Origin: Arthrobacter ramosus
GTDB lineage: Bacteria > Actinomycetota > Actinomycetes > Actinomycetales > Micrococcaceae
Direction of reading: 5' to 3'
DNA length: 64,000 nucleotides
Assembly (NCBI RefSeq): GCF_039535095.1
Contig: NZ_BAAAWN010000001.1
Span: 2,790,001 to 2,854,000 of the forward strand
Below the pieces are notes generated by a model. That model was not told the DNA's origin. It ran no database searches and worked only from the letters and a program-made list of their open reading frames with translations. Shown piece by piece: positions 1-8,602 of the stretch (within the stretch, counting starts at the first letter, position 1; each line of letters opens with the position of its first letter). The position numbers and the translations under genes are program-made.

Positions 1-772
1 CTGACCGTTCCACTTGCTGCTGTCGCCATGACGCTCCTGCCTGTTCCTGCGCAAGCCGACACTTGCATGCTCGATAACAAAGGCAACCAGGTCTGCGGTG
101 CCAGTGGATTCCGGCCGCAGGCCAGCCCGGCTCCTACACAAGCATTGGCATCAACAACGGCACCCCCGGCGCGATTGGCCCGGACGGACGCCCGACGACG
201 GCCGCAACTCCGCCGGCCTGGTCGGCACCCGGTTACCAGCCGCCTCCGGCCCCTGCTCCGGCACCGAACGACCCGGCTGTGGCTCACCGGCACCCTGCCG
301 CCTGGAGTGACCGCACCTGGAACCTCCGGGGTCACCGCAAGCGCCCCTCCGACTCAGACGGGCACGAAAGAGCTACCTCCGGCTATTCCTTCCGGCGCCT
401 CTAACGCATCAGGATCCCGTGCGTCGACCGCCGCCGCCGCGGCCACGCCGTCGTCGACGGCAGCAGCGTCGGCACGGGCTACCCCGCGACCTTCGATGAC
501 CGAGATGGCGGTCCACACTCCACCCCCGATGACGACGTCAAGAACTGGCGCGGCCCAGCCCTCATGTCCTTCGCCGTCAAGATCCCACATAGCGACTCCG
601 ATCCGTTGTCAAGCTTTCCTGACACGACCTTGTCGTGCAGCCAGATCGGCTGTCAAGGAATCCTGACGACACTGCTTGGGGCGAGGTGAACGAAATCCAA
701 CTCTCGTTCGTCTCGTGGACCGGGCCCAATGCAGGCGACCATCCCTCGCTGACCCCGTCACACAGCAATTGA
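1..772 (+). pseudogene. decayed secreted-protein gene (5' end outside window)
   Basis: The first frame reads as a signal peptide (hydrophobic run ending PVPAQA) followed by a Cys-containing start of a mature domain, then loses sense near base 110. Protein-like sequence resumes in another frame (SYTSIGINNGTPGAIGPDG, then a Pro/Ala-rich linker) and again in two more frames up to a stop near 772 (for example NEIQLSFVSWTGPNAGDHPS). At least three frame changes are needed to join the pieces, so it is read as a degraded gene for an exported protein. The family is not recognised. The left end is cut by the window. Confidence 0.5.
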
Positions 773-907
773 AGCGTTAGTCCTGCCTGTGGACAGCACG
801 CGATGGCGCGCCTGCTGGAATGCCGCCGGGAACATCAGACGAACGCACGGCACGACGCCGGAAATCACCGTCCTCAGCGTTGACGCCCGAGAACCTACCG
901 GCCCTCG

Positions 908-1100
908 ATGCGACGACCACTTGCCAAGATCCGCCGAGACGCCCGTGTGGAGGGCATGTCGATCGGCGGGTTGGCAAAGCGGTATCAGGTCGGCAGGGAC
1001 ACCGTCCGGCAGGCCTTGGCGGATCCAGTCCCGCCGGCGCGAAAGAAACCCGTGAGAGCACCTCATCGCCGATCGGCCGACCCTGGCTACCAGGGCCAGG
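908..1100 (+). mobile_element. IS21-type transposase (IstA) N-terminal fragment
   Basis: The encoded peptide (KIRRDARVEGMSIGGLAKRY, then QVGRDTVRQALADPVPPARK) matches the start of IS21-family IstA transposases: a helix-turn-helix followed by the Pro-rich PPxRKK stretch. Homology stops near 1090, where the next gene (reading the other way) ends, so only about 60 residues of a normally 400-500-residue protein remain. A TGTGGACAG string at 788, about 120 bases upstream, could be the old terminal repeat, but no second copy was found. Non-functional remnant. Confidence 0.6.
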
Positions 1101-1101
1101 A

Positions 1102-2397
1102 TTATCGGCCCACGCGTCGGCGCAGGGCCGTGACGAGTTCGTGTTCGTCCGTGTTGACCAGCTGAAAGTCGCGGACGACCACTCTGCCCGCGACCACCAC
1201 ATGGCGTGGCCGGCGCCCGGGCGATGCCCACAAGATCCCTGCAACGGGATCCGCGACGCCGGCGTCGGCGATGCCTGCGACATCCCACGCGCATAAGTCC
1301 CCTGCGGCCCCGGACCGCAAATGGCCGAGTTCGGGGCGGCCAAGGCCTTGTGCCGAGCCTTCCGTGGCGATGCTGAGTGCCTCGCGGGCGGAAACGGCCC
1401 GGCCCACAAGGGGCGCAATCTGCATGGCCAGCCGTGCGTCTGCAAGGAGGTGGCCGGCGTCGTTCGAGCCGCCACCGCTCGTGCCGAGGCCCACTTTCAC
1501 GCCGGCGTCGAGCAGTGCGGCGACCGGTGAGATTCCCCAGCCCATGGGGAGGTCGCAGCCAGGGGCATGGGTCGCGGTTGCGCCAGATGTGGCAATCCGG
1601 GAGATCTCCCAGGGCGTGACGCCGCACAGGTGAGCCAGGGTTACATCGTCCTCAAGCCAGCCCCAGTCCTCCAGAAGCTCCAGAGGGCGGCGGCCGTAGT
1701 GCTCCTGGGCAATTCCGACGTCCACCTGCTCGTTCGATTGGGTCCTGCGACGCAGCCCGTGCCGGCGGGCCACCTCGCCGAGCAGCTTGTACGTTTCAGG
1801 GCCGTCGCTGTGGACTCCGGCGGGCCCGACGGCGAGCTGGAGCATGCCATCGCCGCTCACCCCGCTGGTGGTGCCGGGCAGCAAGGCCGAAACGATATCC
1901 TCCGCGGAGGCAGCAGCGGCCTGGGGATCGTCGCCTGCGGTTCCCCGTACGAAGGCAAGACGCGCGCCAACTCGGCGGACGGCCTCGGCGCTTGCCCGGG
2001 CGATTGACACGGTGTCGGCGCCCCGGGGCCAACTCAGGTGGTGGTCGGCCACGGTGGTCACCCCGCACAGCAAGCCCTCCGCGGCACCCACTGAGGCCGC
2101 AAAACTCGCGAGTTCGGGGTCCACACTGGCCGCATCATAGGCGGTTGCCATGGTGGGCAGCCATTCGCTCATCGCTACACCTCGGGTGCCCGGGAGGGTA
2201 CGGAAGGCGGATTGGAGGAGGTGGTGATGCGCATTCACCAGGCCGGGGGTGACTACACAGCCGGTGGCGTCAAGGACCTCCCCGTCGTCTTGGGCGGGGT
2301 CGGCGCCCACCACGGTACCTTCACTGATATGCAGCGGGCCGGTGCGTTCCTCGTTGCCGTCGATGAAGATCCGTTCGGCGTTGGTGATAGTGAGCAC
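1102..2397 (-). CDS. amidohydrolase-superfamily protein, TrzN/8-oxoguanine-deaminase-like, altered metal site
   Basis: About 431 residues. It has the amidohydrolase layout: N-terminal beta domain, the TPGLVNAHHHLLQS metal motif on strand 1, an AHLCG histidine on strand 6, and a C-terminal beta domain. The nearest families are the TrzN / 8-oxoguanine deaminase / AtzB group, which remove amino or other leaving groups from N-heterocycles. Two usual zinc-site residues are changed: the strand-5 H-x-x-E is TQSNE (Gln for His), and the strand-8 Asp is Ser (GLGTSGGGSND). Start chosen at GTG 2397, preceded by AGGGAG. A longer form from ATG 2472 would overlap the upstream gene. It is the last gene of the leftward operon. 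It may be divergent or catalytically dead. Confidence 0.8.
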   Translation of the reverse strand: MLTITNAERIFIDGNEERTGPLHISEGTVVGADPAQDDGEVLDATGCVVTPGLVNAHHHLLQSAFRTLPGTRGVAMSEWLPTMATAYDAASVDPELASFAASVGAAEGLLCGVTTVADHHLSWPRGADTVSIARASAEAVRRVGARLAFVRGTAGDDPQAAAASAEDIVSALLPGTTSGVSGDGMLQLAVGPAGVHSDGPETYKLLGEVARRHGLRRRTQSNEQVDVGIAQEHYGRRPLELLEDWGWLEDDVTLAHLCGVTPWEISRIATSGATATHAPGCDLPMGWGISPVAALLDAGVKVGLGTSGGGSNDAGHLLADARLAMQIAPLVGRAVSAREALSIATEGSAQGLGRPELGHLRSGAAGDLCAWDVAGIADAGVADPVAGILWASPGRRPRHVVVAGRVVVRDFQLVNTDEHELVTALRRRVGR

Positions 2398-2444
2398 GGG
2401 GACTCCCTGGATAGTGGTCGTTTGGGTGAAAGTGGCGGCTGGGG

Positions 2445-3422
2445 TCAGAGATCGAGCACGAGGCGGCTGCACGCCGCGCGCGAGACGCAGACCATCATCA
2501 CGCGGTTCTCGGCTTGTTCCGCCGCTGTCAGAACGGAGTCTCGATGATCAGCCGTTCCGGAGACGATGGGGGTCTCACAAGTGCCGCAGGTACCTTCGCG
2601 GCAGGAGGAAAGAACAAAAGCCCCGACTTCTTCCACGGCCTCCAGGATCGTGCGGCCCTCGGTCACTGTGACGGTCACACCTGTCTGCTGGAGTTCCACC
2701 TCGAACGGTCCGTTATAGACCGGAGCGCCGTTCTCCTTCGGGGTGAAACGCTCCAGATGCACGCTTACTCCGTGATGGCCGGCGAAGGCGTCCTCGACGC
2801 CGTCGAGCAGCCGGGCGGGTCCGCAGCCGTACACGGCAAGCCGGGCACCGGGTCCTGGACGGCTGTCGGCCGCAAGAACGCTTAGTTCCAGCCGCTGACC
2901 TTCATCTGCGGCGTGGATCCGGACCCGTTCCGGATCGTGGGCGAGCAGTTCGTCCACGAACGCCATGGTCTGCCGGGAGCGCCCGGCATAGAGCAGGGTC
3001 CAGTCGAGGCCCCGTGCAGCTGCCTCGCGGACCATGGGAAGGATGGGCGTGATGCCGATTCCGCCGGCGACAAAGATGATTCGGGCCCCCGCTTCGGGTG
3101 CGAACGGGAAGTGGTTGCGGGGGCCCCGAACGCGCAGTTTGGTCCCAACTGTGGCGGAGTCGTGCAACTGGATGGAGCCGCCCCGGCCGCCGGGCTCGCG
3201 CAATACTCCGATCCGCCAGGGCGATCCGGTACTCGTGCCGCCGCACAGGGAGTACTGCCGTTCTATCCCGCCAGGTAACAGGACATCGAGATGTGAACCG
3301 GGCGTCCACGGGGCAAGGGCCGAGCCGTCTGCTCTTGTCAGCTCGAAGGCCACGACCCCCGCCGCAAGCTCTCGGCGTGCCGCGACGCTGACCTCGAACA
3401 CCTCGACGTTTTCGGCGCTCAT
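2445..3422 (-). CDS. PDR/VanB-type oxidoreductase (flavin/NAD reductase with C-terminal 2Fe-2S ferredoxin)
   Basis: 325 residues from ATG 3422, which overlaps the stop of the regulator gene by 4 nt (ATGA). Order of domains: a flavin-binding barrel with the RQYSLCG motif, an NAD-binding domain starting at FVAGGIGITPI, and a plant-type 2Fe-2S domain with CREGTCGTC and a distal Cys. This is the single-chain reductase that passes electrons from NAD(P)H to a Rieske-type oxygenase (phthalate dioxygenase reductase/VanB family). No Rieske oxygenase gene lies nearby, so its partner is elsewhere in the genome, or it serves another acceptor. Its place between the regulator and the amidohydrolase implies co-expression. 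Confidence 0.9.
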   Translation of the reverse strand: MSAENVEVFEVSVAARRELAAGVVAFELTRADGSALAPWTPGSHLDVLLPGGIERQYSLCGGTSTGSPWRIGVLREPGGRGGSIQLHDSATVGTKLRVRGPRNHFPFAPEAGARIIFVAGGIGITPILPMVREAAARGLDWTLLYAGRSRQTMAFVDELLAHDPERVRIHAADEGQRLELSVLAADSRPGPGARLAVYGCGPARLLDGVEDAFAGHHGVSVHLERFTPKENGAPVYNGPFEVELQQTGVTVTVTEGRTILEAVEEVGAFVLSSCREGTCGTCETPIVSGTADHRDSVLTAAEQAENRVMMVCVSRAACSRLVLDL

Positions 3423-4108
3423 GATTTCCCGTCCAGATCGGCGTCCGCGCGCTCGAAGTGGACGTCGCCGGTCCCGCCGGTCAACGACCGGTCTTCCTTG
3501 ACGACGATGGCACGGTAGACGCTGCCATCCGGTGAGCTCCAGCGGTGCCGGGTGCCACCCGGGTAGTGGATCGAGTCCCCCGCATGCAGCAGCTCGCACC
3601 CGCGGTCGTCCAGGTCCACCAGCACGCTGCCGGAAATGATGAACAGGAACTCGTCCTCGTCATGCACAAAGAACCTGCCCGGTTCGACACTGGAGTCGCG
3701 CCATTCCAAGGTCATGACTCCCCGGTTCCCTCGGGCCAGGGTACGGGCCTCGCCCTTGCGCGTCGGCCCGCGGACGCCTTCGTCCGCCCGGACCAGGTGG
3801 ACGTTGCCGTGGTCGTCCGAGGACGCGCCGCGGGACTCCGCCGCGAGCATCAGCTCGATCTGGCTGATGCCCAATGCGTGGGAGATCCGATCCAGCGACG
3901 ACATGCTCGGGCGGGCAAGACCCCTTTCCAGTTGACTCAGGAAGGAATGCGAAAGATCTGTTGCTCCGGCGAGCTGGACCAGCGTGAGTCCCTTGTCCTT
4001 GCGCAGCACACGGACGCGCCGTCCCATCAGTGCGATCTGCCTGTCAATGGCGGGGGCCCGGCCAGTGCCTTCGCCGCCGGATCGCGCCACGTCTACCGGG
4101 TTTTTCAC
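3419..4108 (-). CDS. XRE-family regulator with C-terminal cupin domain
   Basis: 229 residues from GTG 4108, which has a strong SD (AAAGGAG) 5 bases upstream. A longer form from 4153 lacks this. The N-terminal third is an XRE helix-turn-helix (RVRVLRKDKGLTLVQLAGA, then SFLSQLERGLARPSMSSL). The C-terminal half is a cupin (LLHAGDSIHYPGGTRHRW) that would bind a small-molecule effector. Proteins of this MmsR/PuuR-like type usually repress or activate neighbouring catabolic operons. It is transcribed away from the transporter operon, and the tandem GTTGA-N5-TCAAC palindromes at 4231-4262 are its likely target (inference). Confidence 0.88.
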   Translation of the reverse strand: MKNPVDVARSGGEGTGRAPAIDRQIALMGRRVRVLRKDKGLTLVQLAGATDLSHSFLSQLERGLARPSMSSLDRISHALGISQIELMLAAESRGASSDDHGNVHLVRADEGVRGPTRKGEARTLARGNRGVMTLEWRDSSVEPGRFFVHDEDEFLFIISGSVLVDLDDRGCELLHAGDSIHYPGGTRHRWSSPDGSVYRAIVVKEDRSLTGGTGDVHFERADADLDGKS

Positions 4109-4230
4109 CGTGACTCCTTTCGGTCCTTCAGGACTATGGAACTGCAATTTCACCAGCCGTGGTGCAGGACCCCGGCTGATTCACCGTCGGGAAACCGACT
4201 TGTTACGTGGGCGAAACACAACCACCGTAT

Positions 4231-4262
4231 GTTGAAGCTATCAACATGTTGAGTGTATCAAC
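4231..4262. promoter_or_regulatory. two tandem GTTGA-N5-TCAAC palindromes (operator)
   Basis: Two perfect 15-bp palindromes, 4231-4245 and 4248-4262, each GTTGA-5 nt-TCAAC, are separated by 2 bp, so their centres are 17 bp apart. They lie in the 194-bp space between the divergent XRE-cupin gene and the amidohydrolase/transporter operon, 41 bp before the chosen ATG at 4303. The spacing suits two dimers on nearby faces of the helix. The likely binder is the XRE-cupin protein encoded on the left. Confidence 0.75.
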
Positions 4263-4302
4263 ATTTTGCCACACATCGAGAGCAATGAAATCGGAGGACC
4301 GG

Positions 4303-5574
4303 ATGCACCAGCTGCCTTTCCATATCTCGCTCCTTCGTTCAGCTACGCTTCCCGACGGAACCGTCCGGGACGTAGAGATCAACGGAAACCGGGTTGGCCG
4401 CGTCGTGGCCGCCGGGCAGGGCCGGCGGTCCGGCTCAGGAGCGGAGATAGACCTCAGCGGCTTCATGCTCCTCCCGGCCCCCGCCGAACCGCACGCTCAC
4501 TTTGACAAGGCATTGTCCGCGGAGGCCATCCGGCCTCCCCTGGGAAATCTGCGAGACGCGATCGAGGCGTGGCGCCGCCACGCCTCCACAATGACCGTCG
4601 ACGACATCCGCGGCCGGGCCCTTGAAGCGGCGCTCACGCTGCTCGCCAACGGCACCACGTCGGTGCGGTGCCACGTCGACGTCCTGCTCGGAGACAAACC
4701 CCTCCGCGGCGTCGAAGCCCTTGTTGCTGTCCGCCAGGAGCTCGAAGGTCTCATGGACCTCGAACTAGTGGCCCTTGCAGGTTCCGAGGTCCCGGACGCC
4801 GACATCGAAGCAGCCCTCGATCTCGGAGTCGACCTCGTGGGCGGATCACCACATCTCAGCGCAGACCCCTTTGCAGATCTGCGCCGACTGATCACACTCG
4901 CCGAACGCCGCGGCGTCGGCGTCGACCTTCACACGGACGAGAGCCTGGATGGCGAGCTCACGATCGTCGAGTTCGCCCGACTTGTCCGCGAATGGCCAGC
5001 GGGGCGGATGAGGACGGCCGGGCATTGCGTCAGACTGGGAACCCTCGAACCGGAGGGCCTCCACGGTGTGATTGACGAGATTCTCGCGAGCGACCTCGGC
5101 ATAGTCACCCTCCCCATCACCAACCTCTACCTTCAAGGCTGGGACCACCCGGCATCGACGCCGCGCGGCCTCACTGCAGTCCGAACGCTCCTTGACCGGG
5201 GGGCCCGGCTGGGTGCCGGGGCCGACAACGTCCGCGACCCCTTCAACCCTGTAGGGCGAAGCGACGCCTTCGAAACGGCAGGACTGCTCGTTGTCGCCGC
5301 GCATCTGACGCCTGCCGAGGCCTATCAGGCAGTTTCCGGCGGCGCCCGCTCCGTCATGGGCATGCCCGCGGCCGGCCCGGTGGAGGGCGCGGACGCCGAG
5401 CTAGTTGCCATCCGCGGCACCAGTATCGGCGATGTGGTCGCAAATGCCTCACCTGACCGATATGTCATCCACGCGGGGCGCCTCGTGGCACACAGCGAAA
5501 TATCGCGCCGCATCGCCACCCCCGCAAGTCTGCGTCAACTTTCAGCCCCCATGGAACCGAGGTACTCCGCATGA
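4303..5574 (+). CDS. cytosine-deaminase-like amidohydrolase
   Basis: 423 residues from ATG 4303 with SD GGAGGA. The frame stays open back to 4207, but that would place the operator inside the gene. Motifs of the cytosine deaminase/AtzC branch of amidohydrolases are all present: PHAHFDK (metal histidines and Lys), VDLHTDE, AGHC, and GADNVRDPFNP carrying the catalytic Asp. It should hydrolyse a C-N bond in a cyclic amidine, pyrimidine, hydantoin-like or triazine-like substrate in the cytosol. It is the first gene of the rightward operon. Its stop overlaps the ATPase start (ATGA). Confidence 0.88.
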   Translation: MHQLPFHISLLRSATLPDGTVRDVEINGNRVGRVVAAGQGRRSGSGAEIDLSGFMLLPAPAEPHAHFDKALSAEAIRPPLGNLRDAIEAWRRHASTMTVDDIRGRALEAALTLLANGTTSVRCHVDVLLGDKPLRGVEALVAVRQELEGLMDLELVALAGSEVPDADIEAALDLGVDLVGGSPHLSADPFADLRRLITLAERRGVGVDLHTDESLDGELTIVEFARLVREWPAGRMRTAGHCVRLGTLEPEGLHGVIDEILASDLGIVTLPITNLYLQGWDHPASTPRGLTAVRTLLDRGARLGAGADNVRDPFNPVGRSDAFETAGLLVVAAHLTPAEAYQAVSGGARSVMGMPAAGPVEGADAELVAIRGTSIGDVVANASPDRYVIHAGRLVAHSEISRRIATPASLRQLSAPMEPRYSA

Positions 5575-6350
5575 CCGAAACACAGGCAGCTGCGCTGTCG
5601 GAAACCCGGAACGAGGGGACGACGCTCCTCGATTTCCAGGATGTCGAAATGACCTTCCCCAACGGGACCGTCGCCCTCTCGGGCGTGGACCTTACGGTCC
5701 GCCAGGGTGAGTTCGTAACCGTTGTCGGACCTTCCGGCTGCGGCAAGAGCACGCTGCTGCGCATCGCCTCCGGGCTGGAAAGCTCCTCCCACGGAACCGT
5801 CAACATTGCCACGTCCCGGATCGGTTACGTCTTCCAGGATGCCACCCTGCTACCGTGGCGCGACGTCCAATCCAACGTCGAACTGCTGGCCGAGTTAAGG
5901 AAGGAGCCCCGGGCTATCCGCTCGCAGAAGGCCCGGGAGGCCATCGAACTGGTCGGGCTCAAAGGCTTCGAAGAGCACCTTCCGCGGCAGCTCTCCGGTG
6001 GCATGAAGATGCGTGCCTCCCTGGCCCGTTCACTCACCCTGGACCCGGAACTGTTCCTCTTCGACGAACCGTTCGGAGCCCTTGATGAGATTACGCGCGA
6101 GCGGCTCAACGATGAACTTCTTCGGCTCTTCGCCGAGCGCCGCTTTGCGGGCTTGTTCATCACTCACTCCGTCTCCGAGGCCGTCTACCTTTCCACAAGG
6201 GTGGTGGTCATGTCGGGCCGGCCCGGAGCGATTGTGCGCACGTTTGAGGTGCCGTTCCCTGTGCCTCGTGACCCTGACATCCGTTTCACCCCCGAGTTCG
6301 CCGCCCTGGTCGGCGACGTCTCCCACGCACTCCGAGAGGGGCACCACTGA
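5571..6350 (+). CDS. ABC transporter ATP-binding protein (nitrate/taurine/pyrimidine type)
   Basis: 259 residues. Walker A GPSGCGKST at about 53-61, Q-loop FQD at 88-90, signature LSGGM at 141, Walker B LFLFDEP at 161, and the H-loop His near 199. The short ATPase with FQDATLLPWR is typical of the NitT/TauT (SsuB/TauB) importer family, which takes up nitrate, sulfonates, thiamine precursors and hydroxymethylpyrimidine-like compounds. Translation is coupled to the amidohydrolase upstream (ATGA) and to the permease downstream (TGATG). Confidence 0.93.
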   Translation: MTETQAAALSETRNEGTTLLDFQDVEMTFPNGTVALSGVDLTVRQGEFVTVVGPSGCGKSTLLRIASGLESSSHGTVNIATSRIGYVFQDATLLPWRDVQSNVELLAELRKEPRAIRSQKAREAIELVGLKGFEEHLPRQLSGGMKMRASLARSLTLDPELFLFDEPFGALDEITRERLNDELLRLFAERRFAGLFITHSVSEAVYLSTRVVVMSGRPGAIVRTFEVPFPVPRDPDIRFTPEFAALVGDVSHALREGHH

Positions 6351-7225
6351 TGTCAGCCACGATCAACCCCGAGAAGTCCCCCAAAGCCACGGCCTCCGGG
6401 CCTTCCCCCATCAAGCGAACGACGCCCGATGTTCGGGTTCGCAGGCCCAAGACGGCCACATGGGTTCCGCCCGTGCTCGTCTTTCTCATGCTTCTGGGGC
6501 TCTGGTACGCAGTCAGCTACCTGGTGCTGGACGAGAAGCGACGGTTCCTCATGCCGCCTCCGGACCAGGTGGTCAGAAAAGGCTTCCTGGCCCCGGAAGT
6601 CCTTGGCGAGATCCTGGCGAGCCTGGGGCAGACCGCTGCCGTCGCCCTCGCCGGTCTCGCTGCGGCGATCGTCATTGGGATGGCGTGGGGCATCGCAATG
6701 TCACAGGCCAAATGGATCGAACGCTCGCTGTTTCCCTACGCCGTGATCCTGCAGTGCATCCCCATCCTCGCCTTGGTGCCCCTGATCGGGTTCTGGTTCG
6801 GCTTCGATTTCTTCTCCCGGACCGTGGTGTGTGTCATGATCGCGCTCTTCCCCGTCGTCTCGAACACCCTGTTCGGGCTCCAATCGGCAGACCGCTCCCA
6901 GCTTGAGCTCTTCCGGCTGCAGAAAGCCAGCCGCTGGACGGTCCTGACCAAGCTCCAACTGCCAGCTGCCCTGCCGGCGGTCTTCGCCGGCATGCGCATT
7001 TCCGCAGGCCTCGCCGTCGTCGGCGCCATCGTCGGAGACTTCTTCTTCCGCCGCGGCACCCCCGGCATCGGCTCCCTCATCAGCAACTACCAATCACGCG
7101 TCGAATCCGCCGAACTGTTCGCCGCGATCATCGCCGCCTCACTGTTCGGCGTCGTGATTTTCTGGCTCTTCGGCTTGATCACCAAGTTCGTGGTCGGCGC
7201 CTGGTACGACGTCGACGCCCGCTAA
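6350..7225 (+). CDS. ABC transporter permease (NitT/TauT family)
   Basis: 291 residues. A ~40-residue hydrophilic N-terminus is followed by about six hydrophobic segments (first at PPVLVFLMLLGLWYAVSYLV split across residues 45-65). The EAA-loop region, RLQKASRWTVLTKLQLPAA, is the site that docks on the ATPase. This is a binding-protein-dependent inner-membrane permease of the SsuC/TauC group. It likely acts as a homodimer because no second permease is present. It begins at the stop of the ATPase gene. Confidence 0.93.
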   Translation: MSATINPEKSPKATASGPSPIKRTTPDVRVRRPKTATWVPPVLVFLMLLGLWYAVSYLVLDEKRRFLMPPPDQVVRKGFLAPEVLGEILASLGQTAAVALAGLAAAIVIGMAWGIAMSQAKWIERSLFPYAVILQCIPILALVPLIGFWFGFDFFSRTVVCVMIALFPVVSNTLFGLQSADRSQLELFRLQKASRWTVLTKLQLPAALPAVFAGMRISAGLAVVGAIVGDFFFRRGTPGIGSLISNYQSRVESAELFAAIIAASLFGVVIFWLFGLITKFVVGAWYDVDAR

Positions 7226-7311
7226 AGACCGCGCCCGCCCACCCCACAAATGTTTCACCGTGCACGTCCCATCCTTACCCATTCAGGAACTTTTCCCACT
7301 TGAGGAGACAC

Positions 7312-8508
7312 ATGCAACGCCCAACATCCCGCACCTCAACCCGCGCCATTTTCCTGTCCGGCGTCGCGGCGCTCACAGCGCTCACGCTCAGCGCCTGCGG
7401 CACCTCGAACGCCACGGCACCTGCTGCAAGGGCGGCAGACCAGACCATCGGCTCGGTTGACCTGAAGGCCGCCGGCTGCCCGGCCAACGTCGTGATCCAG
7501 ACCGACTGGAACCCGGAGAGCGAACATGGCCACCTCTACCAGCTGCTTGGTCCCAACCCCACGATCGACGCCGGCAACAAGTCCGTCTCCGGCCCCCTCT
7601 ACGCCGGCGGCAAGTCCACCGGCGTCAATGTGGAGATCCGTTCCGGCGGTCCCGCCATCGGCTTCCAAAGCGTGGCGTCCCAGATGTACCAGGACCCGGC
7701 CATCACCCTCGGCTACATCAACACCGACGCAGCAGTCCAGCTCTCCGCGACGATGCCCACAAAGGCGGTGTTCGCTCCAATGGATATCAACCCCCAAATG
7801 ATCATGTGGGACCCCAATACATACAAGGCCAAGACAATTGCTGAACTCGGCCCCGAACTTGCTGCAAACGGCGGCGTCGTGCGCTACTTCGGCAGCGCCA
7901 GCTGGATGAAATACATGACGGCGAAGGGCATCCTCTCCGAGAAGGTACTTGACGGAAGCTATGACGGAACACCAGCCAACTTCGTCGCCGGAGGAGGCAA
8001 AGACGCCCAGCAGGGCTTCGCCAGCGCCGAACCATACATCTACCAAAACGAAGTGTCGGCGTGGAAGAAGCCTGTAGCCTACCAGCTCATCAACGACGCC
8101 GGATGGAAGATCTACCAAGCCGCAGTCTCTGTCCGGTCCGCCGACGAATCCAAGCTGGGCGGATGCCTCGCCAAACTTGTGCCCGTGCTCCAGCAGGCCG
8201 AGGTGGACTTCTTCAAGGATCCAAAGCCCGTTGAGAGCCTCATCCTTGACCTGGTCAAGGAGTACAACACCGGCTGGGTTTATTCCCAGGGCGTAGCCGA
8301 CTTCTCCGTGAAGACCATGATCGAACAGAAGATCGTGGGCAACGGCAACAACTCCACGCTAGGCGATTTCGACGCCGATCGGGTGAAGACGATCCTCGAC
8401 CAATCCGTCCCGCTCTTCACCAAACCGGGAAGCACCCCCAAACCCGGCCTCACGGCCGAAGACATCTACACCAACAAGTACATCGACACCTCAATCGGCC
8501 TGAAATAG
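7312..8508 (+). CDS. ABC transporter substrate-binding lipoprotein
   Basis: 398 residues from ATG 7312 (SD GAGGAG). A signal peptide ends in the lipobox LSAC, so the protein should be lipid-anchored on the outer face of the membrane. The body resembles NMT1/TauA-type periplasmic binding proteins, including a near-central run on how the ligand cleft is built (PQMIMWDPNTYKAKTIAELG). It follows the ATPase and permease genes after an 86-bp gap and completes the importer. The ligand cannot be named from sequence. The flanking hydrolases suggest a nitrogen-containing ring compound. Confidence 0.88.
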   Translation: MQRPTSRTSTRAIFLSGVAALTALTLSACGTSNATAPAARAADQTIGSVDLKAAGCPANVVIQTDWNPESEHGHLYQLLGPNPTIDAGNKSVSGPLYAGGKSTGVNVEIRSGGPAIGFQSVASQMYQDPAITLGYINTDAAVQLSATMPTKAVFAPMDINPQMIMWDPNTYKAKTIAELGPELAANGGVVRYFGSASWMKYMTAKGILSEKVLDGSYDGTPANFVAGGGKDAQQGFASAEPYIYQNEVSAWKKPVAYQLINDAGWKIYQAAVSVRSADESKLGGCLAKLVPVLQQAEVDFFKDPKPVESLILDLVKEYNTGWVYSQGVADFSVKTMIEQKIVGNGNNSTLGDFDADRVKTILDQSVPLFTKPGSTPKPGLTAEDIYTNKYIDTSIGLK

Positions 8509-8536
8509 CCCCGAAAACAACAACGCGGGACCAGTA

Positions 8537-8566
8537 GCCGGCCGTGCCTTCGACAGCGCGGCCGGC
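8537..8566 (+). terminator. GC-rich hairpin between transporter and oxidase genes
   Basis: GCCGGCCG at 8537-8544 pairs perfectly with CGGCCGGC at 8559-8566. With one G-T pair the stem grows to 11 bp. There is no T-run after it, so it is more likely a partial terminator or mRNA-stabilising hairpin that lowers expression of the two downstream genes. Confidence 0.45.
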
Positions 8567-8602
8567 GCCTGCTGCGGTCTTTCCATAACGAAAGTGGCAA
8601 TC

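Noticed and set aside
758..1627. 289-codon minus-strand frame overlapping the amidohydrolase gene
   Set aside because: Arg/Pro-rich shadow of the real gene at 1102-2397 in another frame. No start signal or motifs.
7336..8118. 260-codon minus-strand frame across the binding-protein gene
   Set aside because: It is antisense to a clear lipoprotein gene and has no independent evidence.
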